A stretch of 64,000 nt of DNA from Caballeronia sordidicola. GTDB lineage: Bacteria > Pseudomonadota > Gammaproteobacteria > Burkholderiales > Burkholderiaceae. The DNA is taken from the NCBI RefSeq assembly GCF_000729995.1, contig NZ_JNFG01000214.1, positions 186,001-250,000 on the forward strand, written 5' to 3'. A program made the position numbers and the translations under genes. This document shows, piece by piece, positions 9,431 to 16,995 of the stretch; the first letter of the stretch is position 1, and each line of letters starts with the position of its first letter. Below the pieces are notes generated by a model, which made no database searches, had not been told where the DNA came from, and saw only the letters and a list, made by a program, of their open reading frames with translations.

Positions 9431-9661
9431 ATGGGCGCAACAACCTACGTTTATACGATCTCATATGTCGCGAAGATGTTGGGCGAACCGCAGGCGTGGC
9501 TGGAAGAATTGGCGCTTATGAATCTGGAGCCGGAGGATGGTTGCCTAGGCGTGATTGACCACATGAACGCCGAAGGTGATGAACTGGTTGCAGTGACCGC
9601 ATTCACGACCGCTGGCATCGAAGCTTTGAAGGAGTTGGTCGCTGATATACAGCGGAATTAA
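9431..9661 (+). CDS. small hypothetical protein (76 aa)
   Basis: A 76-residue acidic protein (MGATTYVYTISYVAKMLGE...) starting at the ATG at 9431, preceded by AGGAG at good spacing; the longer frame start at 9356 lacks such a site. There is no signal peptide. The composition suggests a small alpha/beta fold (YVAKMLGEPQAWLEELA; GIEALKELVADIQ). It lies 75 bp after the putative metallopeptidase on the same strand, so the two may be co-transcribed; a partner or inhibitor role is possible but unproven. Confidence 0.65.
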   Translation: MGATTYVYTISYVAKMLGEPQAWLEELALMNLEPEDGCLGVIDHMNAEGDELVAVTAFTTAGIEALKELVADIQRN

Positions 9662-10083
9662 AGAGAATTCAGTGCAGTCGCCCTAAATCGTTACCCGTCA
9701 AGAGATGGGCAGTAAGCGTCACTCGCGCGCCCGGCTTGAAATGTCCGTCGCATCGCGCAGCTTCGGTCCCTGTGTCTCCCTCGCTTCTCCAGCAGGCAGA
9801 AAAAACAGATTTAGGCTCAACCGTTCGAGCCCATGGGAGGGAGAGGACCGCCTCCGCAGTTAAGGTAAATCGGCGGTCCTTTCAGCTTTTTTCAGCGATC
9901 AGAAATCGACAATCGAACGCTTCTTGCCGACCCACTCCGGCCCTTCGGCACGGTGCGAAACCAACGGCTGCTTGCCGAGGCGGCCGTTGGTGGATTTTTA
10001 TCGGGAGACGGGCGGTCAGGTCTTCGCCACCGCTCGGATTGTCGACCGGCGTCGCAACGGTACTGTCCCGATGAGGTCGAGCC
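9662..10083. other. gene-free stretch with hairpins
   Basis: The space between convergent genes holds a likely terminator at 9844-9892 and a second inverted repeat, CCAACGGC/GCCGTTGG, near 9961-9990 followed by a short T run on the plus strand. No coding signal is seen. Confidence 0.5.
9844..9892 (+). terminator. probable intrinsic terminator
   Basis: AGGACCGCC (9844-9852) pairs with GGCGGTCCT (9872-9880), followed by TTCAGCTTTTTT. The 9-bp stem with a long loop and T run lies downstream of the plus-strand gene ending at 9661. Confidence 0.5.
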
Positions 10084-11046
10084 TTAGACCGGACTGGAGG
10101 CGGGCCGCCCTTCCAGCACGGCGGCAACATTGTCGAGCGCCGCAAAGCCCATCTGGTCGCGGGTCTCGATCGTTGCGCTAGCCATATGGGGCGTCAGGAA
10201 CACATTGTCGAGTTCACCGAAGCGCTTGTCGACATTGGGCTCGTTCCGGTACACGTCCAGACCCGCGCCGAACAGATGACCCGAAGTCAGGGCGTCATAA
10301 AGCGCATCTTCGTCCACCAGGCCGCCACGCGCCGCGTTGATAAAAATCGCGCCGGCGGGGAGGAGTCCAAACTCTCTTTTCTTCATGAGCGGGACGCTTC
10401 CACCTGGCACGTGCAGCGTGAGCACCTGGCAGTGCGGCAGCATTTCGTCGAGAGTGGCAAAGAAGGTCGCGCCATTTTCCAGCAACGGGGCCGCACGGTG
10501 CATGTCCGTGTAGATCACGCGCATGCCGAATCCCTGCGCGCGCTTAGCGACTGCGCGCCCAATACGCCCGAATCCGACGATGCCGAGCGTCTTGCCATTC
10601 ACTCGCATACCCAACATCTCGGTCATGCCGAACGATTTGCCCCATCCGTTGCGCATGATCCGTTCGTATTCCGAAGCACGACGGGACGCAGCCAGCAAGA
10701 GCAGCATGGAGAAATCGGCCGTGCACTCGGTCAACGCATCGGGCGCGTTCGTGACGATGATTCCCCTTTCACGGGCCGCCGCAACATCCATGTGATCGAA
10801 GCCCGCGCTCGCGTTCGCAATGATCTTGACCGTCGAGGGCAGCGCGGCAATGTGTTCCGCCTGCAGGCCGGATTTTTTCCCGATGAGTACGGCCGGCACG
10901 TCGTGCTTCTTGCAGAAGTCGACGACAGACCACGAGTCCATATCGGACTCGGTCACGAAGGCATGAAATTCGGCCACGGCGCGATTCGCCACGGCCGTGG
11001 GAACCTTTCGCGCAATCAACAGGCTGGTGCGTTTATCTTCCGACAT
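10084..11046 (-). CDS. D-isomer-specific 2-hydroxyacid dehydrogenase
   Basis: A 320-residue NAD(P)-dependent reductase/dehydrogenase of the D-2-hydroxyacid family (glyoxylate/hydroxypyruvate reductase-like). Seen: the Rossmann motif GIVGFGRIGRAVAKRA in mid-protein, the catalytic Arg in INAARGGLVDEDAL, the Glu region LDVYRNEP, and the catalytic His in FLTPHMASAT. The start at 11046 (MSEDKRTS) follows AAAGGA; an upstream in-frame ATG at 11313 would cross the promoter region and is rejected. It is divergent from the SDR-MFS-VOC genes, suggesting a joint role in interconverting 2-keto and 2-hydroxy acids. The exact substrate is unknown. Confidence 0.9.
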   Translation of the reverse strand: MSEDKRTSLLIARKVPTAVANRAVAEFHAFVTESDMDSWSVVDFCKKHDVPAVLIGKKSGLQAEHIAALPSTVKIIANASAGFDHMDVAAARERGIIVTNAPDALTECTADFSMLLLLAASRRASEYERIMRNGWGKSFGMTEMLGMRVNGKTLGIVGFGRIGRAVAKRAQGFGMRVIYTDMHRAAPLLENGATFFATLDEMLPHCQVLTLHVPGGSVPLMKKREFGLLPAGAIFINAARGGLVDEDALYDALTSGHLFGAGLDVYRNEPNVDKRFGELDNVFLTPHMASATIETRDQMGFAALDNVAAVLEGRPASSPV

Positions 11047-11106
11047 GGTTTTTCCTTTGGTAGGCAGACGTCGAGAGACTACGAAACCGCAGACCGGACC
11101 GTCAAT

Positions 11107-11125
11107 GTTGATTGGATGAATCAAC
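11107..11125. promoter_or_regulatory. operator candidate 1 in the divergent region
   Basis: Perfect inverted repeat GTTGATT-GGATG-AATCAAC, 61 bp upstream of the dehydrogenase ATG at 11046. A second copy of the same half-sites lies at 11269-11285. Confidence 0.6.
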
Positions 11126-11220
11126 TCCTCGGTGATGATTGCCCCCTTATTGTTCACGGCGCCTGCGCGTTGCGATTCGCTTCCGTCTTGCCCCTCTTCC
11201 ATCTCGCTCGCGGCAACACG

Positions 11221-11243
11221 CGCATCAGGAAAACCCTGATGCG
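11221..11243. repeat. 9-bp perfect inverted repeat
   Basis: CGCATCAGG and CCTGATGCG separated by AAAAC, between the two TTGATT operator candidates. It could be an mRNA hairpin in a leader or another protein site. Confidence 0.45.
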
Positions 11244-11268
11244 ATCCCAATGGCGAGGGCCTCAGATG

Positions 11269-11285
11269 TTGATTCAATGAATCAA
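11269..11285. promoter_or_regulatory. operator candidate 2 in the divergent region
   Basis: TTGATT-CAATG-AATCAA, the same half-sites and spacing as the repeat at 11107-11125, located 71 bp upstream of the SDR start at 11356. Two equal sites about 161 bp apart would suit one regulator controlling both directions. Confidence 0.6.
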
Positions 11286-11355
11286 GATTGCTCACCGCGT
11301 CTCGCGAATGCAACTCTCTTTCACGTGTTCAATTGAATTGTTAAGAGGAAGTCAA

Positions 11356-12114
11356 ATGCCTGCATCGAAGAAGTTCGCAGCCGTTACGGGGGCCGGCTCC
11401 GGCATCGGCCGTAGCGCCGCCGTGGCGCTCGCCAACGCTGGATTCGCCGTTGCGCTGATCGGGCGCAGAGTCGAGCCGTTGCTGGAAACGAAGGAGGCAG
11501 TCGGCGTTGCCGGCGGAGAAGCGCATGTATTCCAGGCCAACGTTGCCGACGCTGCATCGGTCGAGCACGCGTTTTCGCAGATCGCAAAGACATTCGGCCG
11601 GCTCGACGTGCTCTTCAACAACGCGGGCCGCAACGCGGGGGCCGTCCCCCTGGAAGACTACGAGGTCGATTTCTGGAACGATGTCGTGGCCACCAATCTG
11701 ACCGGCGTCTTTCTGTGCGCTCGGGCCGCTTATCGCCTGATGAAAGCACAGTCCCCTCAAGGCGGACGAATCATCAACAATGGATCGATCTCAGCCCACG
11801 CGCCGAGGCCGCATACCATCGCCTATACGGCAACGAAACATGCGGTCACCGGCATCACCAAATCGATCGCGCTGGACGGACGCGCATTCAATATCGCCTG
11901 CAGCCAGATCGATATCGGCAACGCGGCGACATCGCTCACGGAACGTATGAACCGCGGTGTACTGCAAGCGGATGGAAGCATGGCGCCTGAAGCAAGAATG
12001 GATGTGACGCACGTGGCGAATGCGGTCGCGCACATGGCCAGTCTTCCGCTCGAAGCCAATATTCTCAACATGACCATCATGGCGACCACCATGCCGTTCG
12101 TCGGCCGCGGATAA
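11356..12114 (+). CDS. short-chain dehydrogenase/reductase (SDR)
   Basis: A 252-residue classical SDR. The cofactor motif TGAGSGIG lies near the N terminus, NNAG in mid-protein, and the catalytic set is Ser in NNGSIS plus Tyr/Lys in YTATKHA. The ATG at 11356 follows AAGAGGAAG; the frame start at 11308 lies in the operator region. It leads a plus-strand run with an MFS importer and a VOC protein, so it probably oxidises or reduces a hydroxyl/keto group on the imported acid. The substrate is not predictable from sequence. Confidence 0.9.
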   Translation: MPASKKFAAVTGAGSGIGRSAAVALANAGFAVALIGRRVEPLLETKEAVGVAGGEAHVFQANVADAASVEHAFSQIAKTFGRLDVLFNNAGRNAGAVPLEDYEVDFWNDVVATNLTGVFLCARAAYRLMKAQSPQGGRIINNGSISAHAPRPHTIAYTATKHAVTGITKSIALDGRAFNIACSQIDIGNAATSLTERMNRGVLQADGSMAPEARMDVTHVANAVAHMASLPLEANILNMTIMATTMPFVGRG

Positions 12115-12171
12115 ATCACCCTTGCGCCAACTATAAAAAAAACAACTGGCGAAAATGTTCTGGAGACACCG

Positions 12172-13488
12172 ATGAAAGCCGTAGAGGAACACACATTGCC
12201 GGGCCGAAACCCGGCTTACGCGGATACCACGAAACGCTCCAGGGTGCGGTACGTCGTGCTCTCGATGTTGCTCGCGGCGACCATCCTCAATTACGTGGAC
12301 CGGTCGGCGCTGGGCATCGTTGCGCCGGGCCTCTCGAAGGGCCTCGCGCTCAACCGGATGGAGATGGGCGAACTGTTTGCCGGATTCGGCTTGGCCTATT
12401 CCATTGCTCTCGTGCCCGGCGGCGTGCTGACCGATGTTCTCGGCTCGCGCCTCGCCTATGGGCTGTCGCTCCTCGGCTGGTCATTCGCCACGTTGACGCA
12501 GGGGTTCGCGACCGGCTATCACATGTTGCTTGGATCGCGGCTCGCAATCGGCGCAATGGAGGCGCCGGCGTTCCCCTCGAACGCGCGCGCCGTGACGTTG
12601 TGGTTTCCCGCCCGGGAGCGTGGTTTCGCGACCAGCGTGTATGTCATGGGGCAATACATCGGGACGCCCTTGTTCACTGGCTTGTTGCTGTGGATCTCCG
12701 CCGCGTACGGTTGGCGTTCGGTCTTTTTCGTAACGGGAGGCGTCGGTATTCTGTTCAGTCTTCTATGGTACGGGGTCTACCGCGATCCGCACCGGCACGC
12801 GGGTGTGAATGCCGCCGAGCTGCAATACATCAATGAAGGCGCTACGGTGGCGCGCAAGCCTCGCGAGAAGTTCGATTGGCGCATGGCGCTCAAGCTACTC
12901 GGCTACCGGCAGATTCTCGCCATCTGCATCGGCAAGTTTTGCAACAACACCTTGCTGGTCTTCTTCACCACGTGGTTCATGACCTATCTGATCGAGGCGC
13001 GTCACATGTCGATGATCAAGGTGGGGATTTTCCAGGCACTTCCATTTATCGGCGCGACGGTCGGCATTCTTCTTGCTGGCTTCCTCTCGGACTTTTTCAT
13101 CCGGCGCGGAGTGTCGATTTCCACTGCGCGCAAGGCGCCGCTCATTATCGGCACGCTGCTCGGCGCGTCTATCGTACTCGTCAATTTCGTCGAGTCGAAC
13201 GAGGGGGTGATCGCCATCCTGACTATCGCGTTCTTCGCGCAGGGCGTCGGGTCGATGTCGTGGGCGGCCGTCTCCGAAATCGCGCCTCGACAGTACGTGG
13301 GACTGACCAGCAGCATCACCAGCCTCGCGGCCAACATCGCGGCCGTCACCACCCCGCTCATGATCGGCTACATCACCCACCACACCGGCCACTTCTATTG
13401 GGCACTAAACCTGATGGGCGCGATATGCCTGCTCGGCACGCTCTCGTACTCTGTGCTTCTGGGGAAGCTTTCCCGCATCGAACTGTGA
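12172..13488 (+). CDS. MFS transporter (ACS-like organic-anion importer)
   Basis: A 438-residue inner-membrane protein with 12 predicted segments and the signature NYVDRSALGIVAPGL in helix 1, typical of anion:cation symporters for organic acids (glucarate, phthalate, 4-hydroxyphenylacetate types). The central cytoplasmic loop is near EKFDWRMALKLLG. It starts 57 bp after the SDR stop and is followed closely by the VOC gene, so it is likely co-transcribed. It probably imports the acid handled by the neighbouring dehydrogenases. Confidence 0.9.
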   Translation: MKAVEEHTLPGRNPAYADTTKRSRVRYVVLSMLLAATILNYVDRSALGIVAPGLSKGLALNRMEMGELFAGFGLAYSIALVPGGVLTDVLGSRLAYGLSLLGWSFATLTQGFATGYHMLLGSRLAIGAMEAPAFPSNARAVTLWFPARERGFATSVYVMGQYIGTPLFTGLLLWISAAYGWRSVFFVTGGVGILFSLLWYGVYRDPHRHAGVNAAELQYINEGATVARKPREKFDWRMALKLLGYRQILAICIGKFCNNTLLVFFTTWFMTYLIEARHMSMIKVGIFQALPFIGATVGILLAGFLSDFFIRRGVSISTARKAPLIIGTLLGASIVLVNFVESNEGVIAILTIAFFAQGVGSMSWAAVSEIAPRQYVGLTSSITSLAANIAAVTTPLMIGYITHHTGHFYWALNLMGAICLLGTLSYSVLLGKLSRIEL

Positions 13489-13515
13489 CGCTTTTGACTA
13501 GACGGCGAAAAACGA

Positions 13516-13905
13516 ATGATTGAATTCAAGTGGGACCATCTGCAACTGTGCTCGGCGGACGCCGAAGTCACCGCCGCCTGGTTTGCGCGCTGCCTGAACG
13601 CCGAGATCGTGCGTCGCCCGGGGCGGGTGGATTTGCGCATCGGCAGCATCAATCTTTTCATCACGTCGCTGGCGAGCGCCCAAAGTGGCCGCCCTCATGG
13701 CGAGCGGCAGCAGGGAATCGATCATTTCGGCGTGGTCGTGAACGATATCGACGCCGCGTTCGAGCATCTGTTGCGCTGCGAGGCGGAAATCGTCGAGCCG
13801 ATCAAACAGGTTCGCCCCGGCGTCAGGGCCTGCTTCGTGCGGTCGCCGGGTGACATTCTCGTCGAGGTCCTGGAGCGGCGACCCGCCGAGATGACTTTTA
13901 CCTGA
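13516..13905 (+). CDS. VOC superfamily (glyoxalase/dioxygenase fold) protein
   Basis: A 129-residue protein. It has paired beta-alpha-beta-beta-beta modules of the vicinal-oxygen-chelate fold: the first starts WDHLQLCSAD (His8 likely metal ligand), the second IDHFGVVVNDID, with Glu in ILVEVLE near the C terminus as the third likely ligand. It could be a lyase, isomerase or dioxygenase. Its position 27 bp after the MFS gene suggests a catabolic step in the same pathway. Confidence 0.82.
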   Translation: MIEFKWDHLQLCSADAEVTAAWFARCLNAEIVRRPGRVDLRIGSINLFITSLASAQSGRPHGERQQGIDHFGVVVNDIDAAFEHLLRCEAEIVEPIKQVRPGVRACFVRSPGDILVEVLERRPAEMTFT

Positions 13906-13910
13906 AAAAA

Positions 13911-13924
13911 CGTCAATATTGACG
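13911..13924. promoter_or_regulatory. 14-bp perfect palindrome
   Basis: CGTCAATATTGACG reads the same on both strands. It lies 5 bp after the VOC stop and 90 bp before the HTH-citrate-synthase start, a fitting operator position. An imperfect relative (GTCAATGTTGAT) overlaps the operator candidate near 11101. Confidence 0.5.
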
Positions 13925-14014
13925 CTAGATCGGTCGTGCTCGAATGGAAGACGCGATCCGCGTCGTCACTCCGCTGTTGCCCCGTTCCGCTGCATCACCT
14001 TGCTTGGCCATCCC

Positions 14015-15259
14015 ATGCGAAACTGGATCACTCTGACTGAAGCGGCTCGACAACTTGGAGTGCAAGCGCAAACTGTCTATGCGTACGTCAGTCGAGGCAC
14101 TATCGCGGTCATGCCGGATCCACATGATCCGCGCAAGAGCCTGTATCGTGCGGAGGACATCGCCGGTTTGTGCCGCAAAAAACAGGTGGGACGCAAGCGC
14201 GAGGCGCTCGCCGCTGGGACTATATTCGGTGCCGAGCCCTGCATTTACAGTGGTATCACCACCTTCTCAAAGGGTCGGCCGTATTACAGGGGACGGGATA
14301 GCATCCGGCTTTCGGACACGGCGACGCTCGAGGACGTGGCGGCCATTCTCTGGAATGCGCGCGAGCCCGTTTCCTTCGAAACCGGTGACATGCCGCTACA
14401 GGGTGACGAACGAGGCAGGCAATGCGCGTTCACATCGCTGGCGGCGCTCGCGGCTAGCGGGCTCTCTACCCTCGGTCGCACGGACAGCGCGCTGCATGTC
14501 GAAGCCGGTCGGCTCGTGGCGCTCATCGCGCAAGCATTCGGCGCGCGCTGTGACGCGAATGCACAAAGCATGCATGAACGATTCGCGCTCGGTTGGGGCC
14601 AGGACCTCGATGGCGCCGAACTCATCCGCCGTGCCTTAGTCCTCGTGGCCGACCATGAGATTACGAGTTCGGCGTTCGCCGCCAGGATTACCGCCTCAAC
14701 CGGCGCGTCGCTGCCGGGATGCCTGCTCACGGGACTCGCGACTTTCTCCGGCCCGCTGCATGGCGATGCGTCAGGCCGCGTGCGGGCCGTGTTCGACGAC
14801 GTCGGAAGACTCGGTGCGGAGCACGTGGTTGCTCATCACTTGCAGTCGGCCATTCCGATCCCTGGGTTTGGACATCATCTTTATCCAGACGGCGATCCGA
14901 GGGCGGCCGCGTTGCTCGAAGTGCTGAATCCGCCTCAAGAGCTCATGTCGTTCATCAACAAGGTGGTTGAGCTGACTGGGCTCATGCCGAATATCGACGT
15001 TGCGCTTGCTGCCCTGGTGGCTCAGCTGGCGTTGCCGCGCGATGCGTCGTTCGCGGTGTTCGCAACAGCGCGGAGCGTGGGTCTGCTCGCGCATTGTATT
15101 GAGCAACTCCGGGTGGGCAAGGTCATACGGCCACGAAGCCGCTATACCGGGCTCGCGCTGGAAGACGCCGTCCCCGCGTTGCCTGCGGAAGGCGGTGAGG
15201 CTGTGCTCGATCCAGCCATGCTCGACAAGAATCGGGTATTCAAGGCGGTTGGACGCTGA
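14015..15259 (+). CDS. citrate synthase family protein with N-terminal helix-turn-helix
   Basis: A 414-residue protein. Residues 1-55 look like an excisionase/MerR-type HTH (WITLTEAARQLGVQAQTVYAY, then SLYRAEDIAGL). The rest is a citrate-synthase fold with the His of GPLHGDASG, the His of GFGHHLYPDGDPR and an Asp in PNIDVAL, matching the His-His-Asp catalytic plan. The start at the ATG at 14015 gives the HTH directly at the N terminus; the earlier frame start at 13919 would translate the palindrome region. It could condense an acyl-CoA with oxaloacetate or another keto acid, or act as a DNA-binding sensor. It follows the hydroxyacid/VOC cluster. Confidence 0.82.
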   Translation: MRNWITLTEAARQLGVQAQTVYAYVSRGTIAVMPDPHDPRKSLYRAEDIAGLCRKKQVGRKREALAAGTIFGAEPCIYSGITTFSKGRPYYRGRDSIRLSDTATLEDVAAILWNAREPVSFETGDMPLQGDERGRQCAFTSLAALAASGLSTLGRTDSALHVEAGRLVALIAQAFGARCDANAQSMHERFALGWGQDLDGAELIRRALVLVADHEITSSAFAARITASTGASLPGCLLTGLATFSGPLHGDASGRVRAVFDDVGRLGAEHVVAHHLQSAIPIPGFGHHLYPDGDPRAAALLEVLNPPQELMSFINKVVELTGLMPNIDVALAALVAQLALPRDASFAVFATARSVGLLAHCIEQLRVGKVIRPRSRYTGLALEDAVPALPAEGGEAVLDPAMLDKNRVFKAVGR

Positions 15260-15734
15260 GAAGCGCGTCAAACCGGATCTTTGTCGAAACAAAAAAACCT
15301 CGACGCCAATCGGCTCTCGCCGAAAGGACCGATTTGTTCCGGCGGACGTACACGTTTTGAGCGAAGCGGCGTCGGTAGCATCGGAAAAGTTGCCAGAATG
15401 CTTATGGCGATGGGGCATGCGACACCAGACCATGGCCAGACTGAGGACGGAAGGTCTGGAGTCAGGACGGGAGCCGACATTCCAAGAGTTGAATCAAAGT
15501 GCGCCGGAGCGGCGCTTCATGGCCCAGGCCGTGTCAAAACGCACGCCGCTTTCGCTCAGTGCAAAATTCGGCTTGTCAGAACGCTCTATACCGGCTTGGC
15601 GGCAGCTCAGGAGGGGTAAAGCGACCCCCTTCTAAAACCTGGTGATTTTGAGTTTTGACACGGCCTCGGCCGCTCACTGCCCTTCCGCGTCGGGTGGTCG
15701 CGCGCCCTGTTGCGCTAAAATGCGACTCGCGATA
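15260..15734. other. gene-free stretch before the tRNA-like sequence
   Basis: About 475 bp with only overlapping short frames. No confident coding, RNA or repeat signal. It may be decayed mobile DNA at the edge of the island. Confidence 0.4.
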
Positions 15735-15815
15735 GGGCCTATAGCCCAAACTTGGTCAGAAGCGCGGTGGGCTCATCATCCGCGGGTGCCGGTTCGACAC
15801 CGACCTCGTGCACCA
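15735..15815 (+). other. degenerate tRNA-like sequence (CAT anticodon)
   Basis: The anticodon arm is GTGGG-CTCATCA-TCCGC (anticodon CAT at 15774-15776, all five pairs allowing G-U). The T arm is GCCGG-TTCGACA-CCGAC with four of five pairs, and the sequence ends in ACCA at 15815. The D arm resembles ATAGC...TTGGT...AGAAGC but pairs poorly, and the acceptor stem does not close. It is therefore a pseudo-tRNA or tRNA remnant, possibly an integration site. A hairpin terminator follows at 15904. Confidence 0.45.
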
Positions 15816-15903
15816 ACAGCGACAGCGAGCTCAGATGTCGACAGCAGGCTGACCCAAATTTTTCTGAACGTTGCTTCGATACGCGCATGGCAGGAACAAA
15901 ACG

Positions 15904-15930
15904 AAAAGCCCCCCGCTCCAGCGGGCTTTT
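15904..15930. terminator. bidirectional intrinsic terminator
   Basis: AAAAGCC...CGCT pairs with AGCGGGCTTTT around a 2-nt loop, with A and T runs on the flanks. It is suited to ending transcripts from the tRNA-like side and from the small minus-strand gene at 15979-16125. Confidence 0.65.
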
Positions 15931-15978
15931 CTGTTTGGCCGCTGCCATGACAAGGCAACCGCCCGAAAATTCGGGGGT

Positions 15979-16125
15979 TCATCGGCAGATCCGCTCCCAG
16001 TGATGGTGATGCCAGACTCGATGGCAATGATGGTAATAGCGATCGTGATGGTAATAGGCGAATGCAGGGACTGCGGCGGAGAATGCCGTGACAGCGACTA
16101 CGATGGCCATGGCGATCTTTTTCAT
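15979..16125 (-). CDS. small secreted His/Tyr-rich protein (48 aa)
   Basis: A 48-residue gene read directly from the sequence. Its signal peptide is MKKIAMAIVVAVTAFSAAVP with cleavage after AFA. The mature peptide of about 25 residues is extremely His/Tyr/Arg-rich (YYHHDRYYHHCH then HHHHWERICR) with two Cys. Such mini-proteins occur widely in Burkholderia. Metal binding in the periplasm is a reasonable inference from composition. The upstream site is a weak AAGAG. The shared terminator at 15904-15930 supports expression. Confidence 0.7.
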   Translation of the reverse strand: MKKIAMAIVVAVTAFSAAVPAFAYYHHDRYYHHCHRVWHHHHWERICR

Positions 16126-16322
16126 AGTTTCGCTCTTGGTAAGGACGGAATAAGGTATGAGCAGGCGCCGTGCCCACCCGTTACCAAATCAGTACGCCCC
16201 TGCACCGTTTCGGTACCCCCTTATATCCCCTTCGAAGACCCATCGATGGGCCTTCCCTTTTGCTGCGTTTCCAGTAAAAGTTTGACGTCACTTGGTCGGA
16301 TTTGAAATCGACCAAGCCATAG

Positions 16323-16502
16323 CCAAAGGCGCGTCCCAAGCACGGTGCGCTGGTCCGGTATGACAATCGAATCGCCGAGGTGTCGGGCGCGCGCGGCGAG
16401 CGCGCCATGATCCGCTCGCTGCACGCCGATGGTGTTAAGCGACGCAGCGCGGTGAAATGGAAAAACCCTCAAATTGCTCGACGATCAATTGTTCTAGCGT
16501 GA
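16323..16502 (+). pseudogene. unidentified coding remnant
   Basis: A 59-codon open stretch with good codon bias from a stop at 16320 to TGA at 16500 (GALVRYDNRIAEVSGARGER..., KWKNPQIARR). It has no suitable start codon, so it looks like the 3' end of a lost gene. I do not recognise the family with confidence. Confidence 0.3.
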
Positions 16503-16573
16503 GCCCGCCGGTATCAAGCCGAGCTCGTTGCGACCGCCTGCGACCCGCGCAGGCGGACACCGCGTTCAACGCC

Positions 16574-16849
16574 CTACTGGTTCACTGCGTCCTTGAACGC
16601 TTTGCCGGCCGTAAACTTGACGGTCTTTGACGCGGCGATCTGGAGTGCTTCGCCGGTCTTCGGGTTGCGACCCGCTCGGGCCGCGCGCGCTCCCGTGCTG
16701 AAAGATCCAAACCCGATGAGTTGAACTGGGTCGCCCTTGACCACCGCGTTCGTCACGGTCGCCAAAAATGCGTCGATCGTTTCTGCTGCGGCGGATTTCG
16801 CGATGCCCACTTCGCTTGCCACTGCATCGATAAGGTCCTGCTTATTCAT
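16574..16849 (-). CDS. HU family DNA-binding protein (copy A)
   Basis: A 91-residue typical HU/IHF protein: MNKQDLIDAVA, GFGSFSTGARAARAGRNP at the DNA-clasping beta arm, and VKFTAGKAFKDAVN at the C terminus. The start at 16849 follows TGGAGA; the frame start at 16864 is rejected. It lies 146 bp downstream of the tyrosine recombinase on the same strand, suggesting it may act as an architectural cofactor for recombination. It is closely related to the second HU at 23193-23468, which is also next to nuclease and recombinase sequences. Confidence 0.93.
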   Translation of the reverse strand: MNKQDLIDAVASEVGIAKSAAAETIDAFLATVTNAVVKGDPVQLIGFGSFSTGARAARAGRNPKTGEALQIAASKTVKFTAGKAFKDAVNQ

Positions 16850-16995
16850 GTTTGTGCTCTCCATTTAAGCTAACTGACAGCCTGTATGCGTGCCAGCCCG
16901 GAGGATACCGCACCGAGCATGCCCGGTTGGCGCGGGCTGGCGCTGGTATCACAGCGACAGCGCCTTGCCTCTCCATTGGAGTCGACTGACAGCGG

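Noticed and set aside
10186..11280. 364-codon plus-strand frame opposite the hydroxyacid dehydrogenase
   Set aside because: Antisense to a gene with all catalytic motifs and with shadow-like Arg/His-rich composition.
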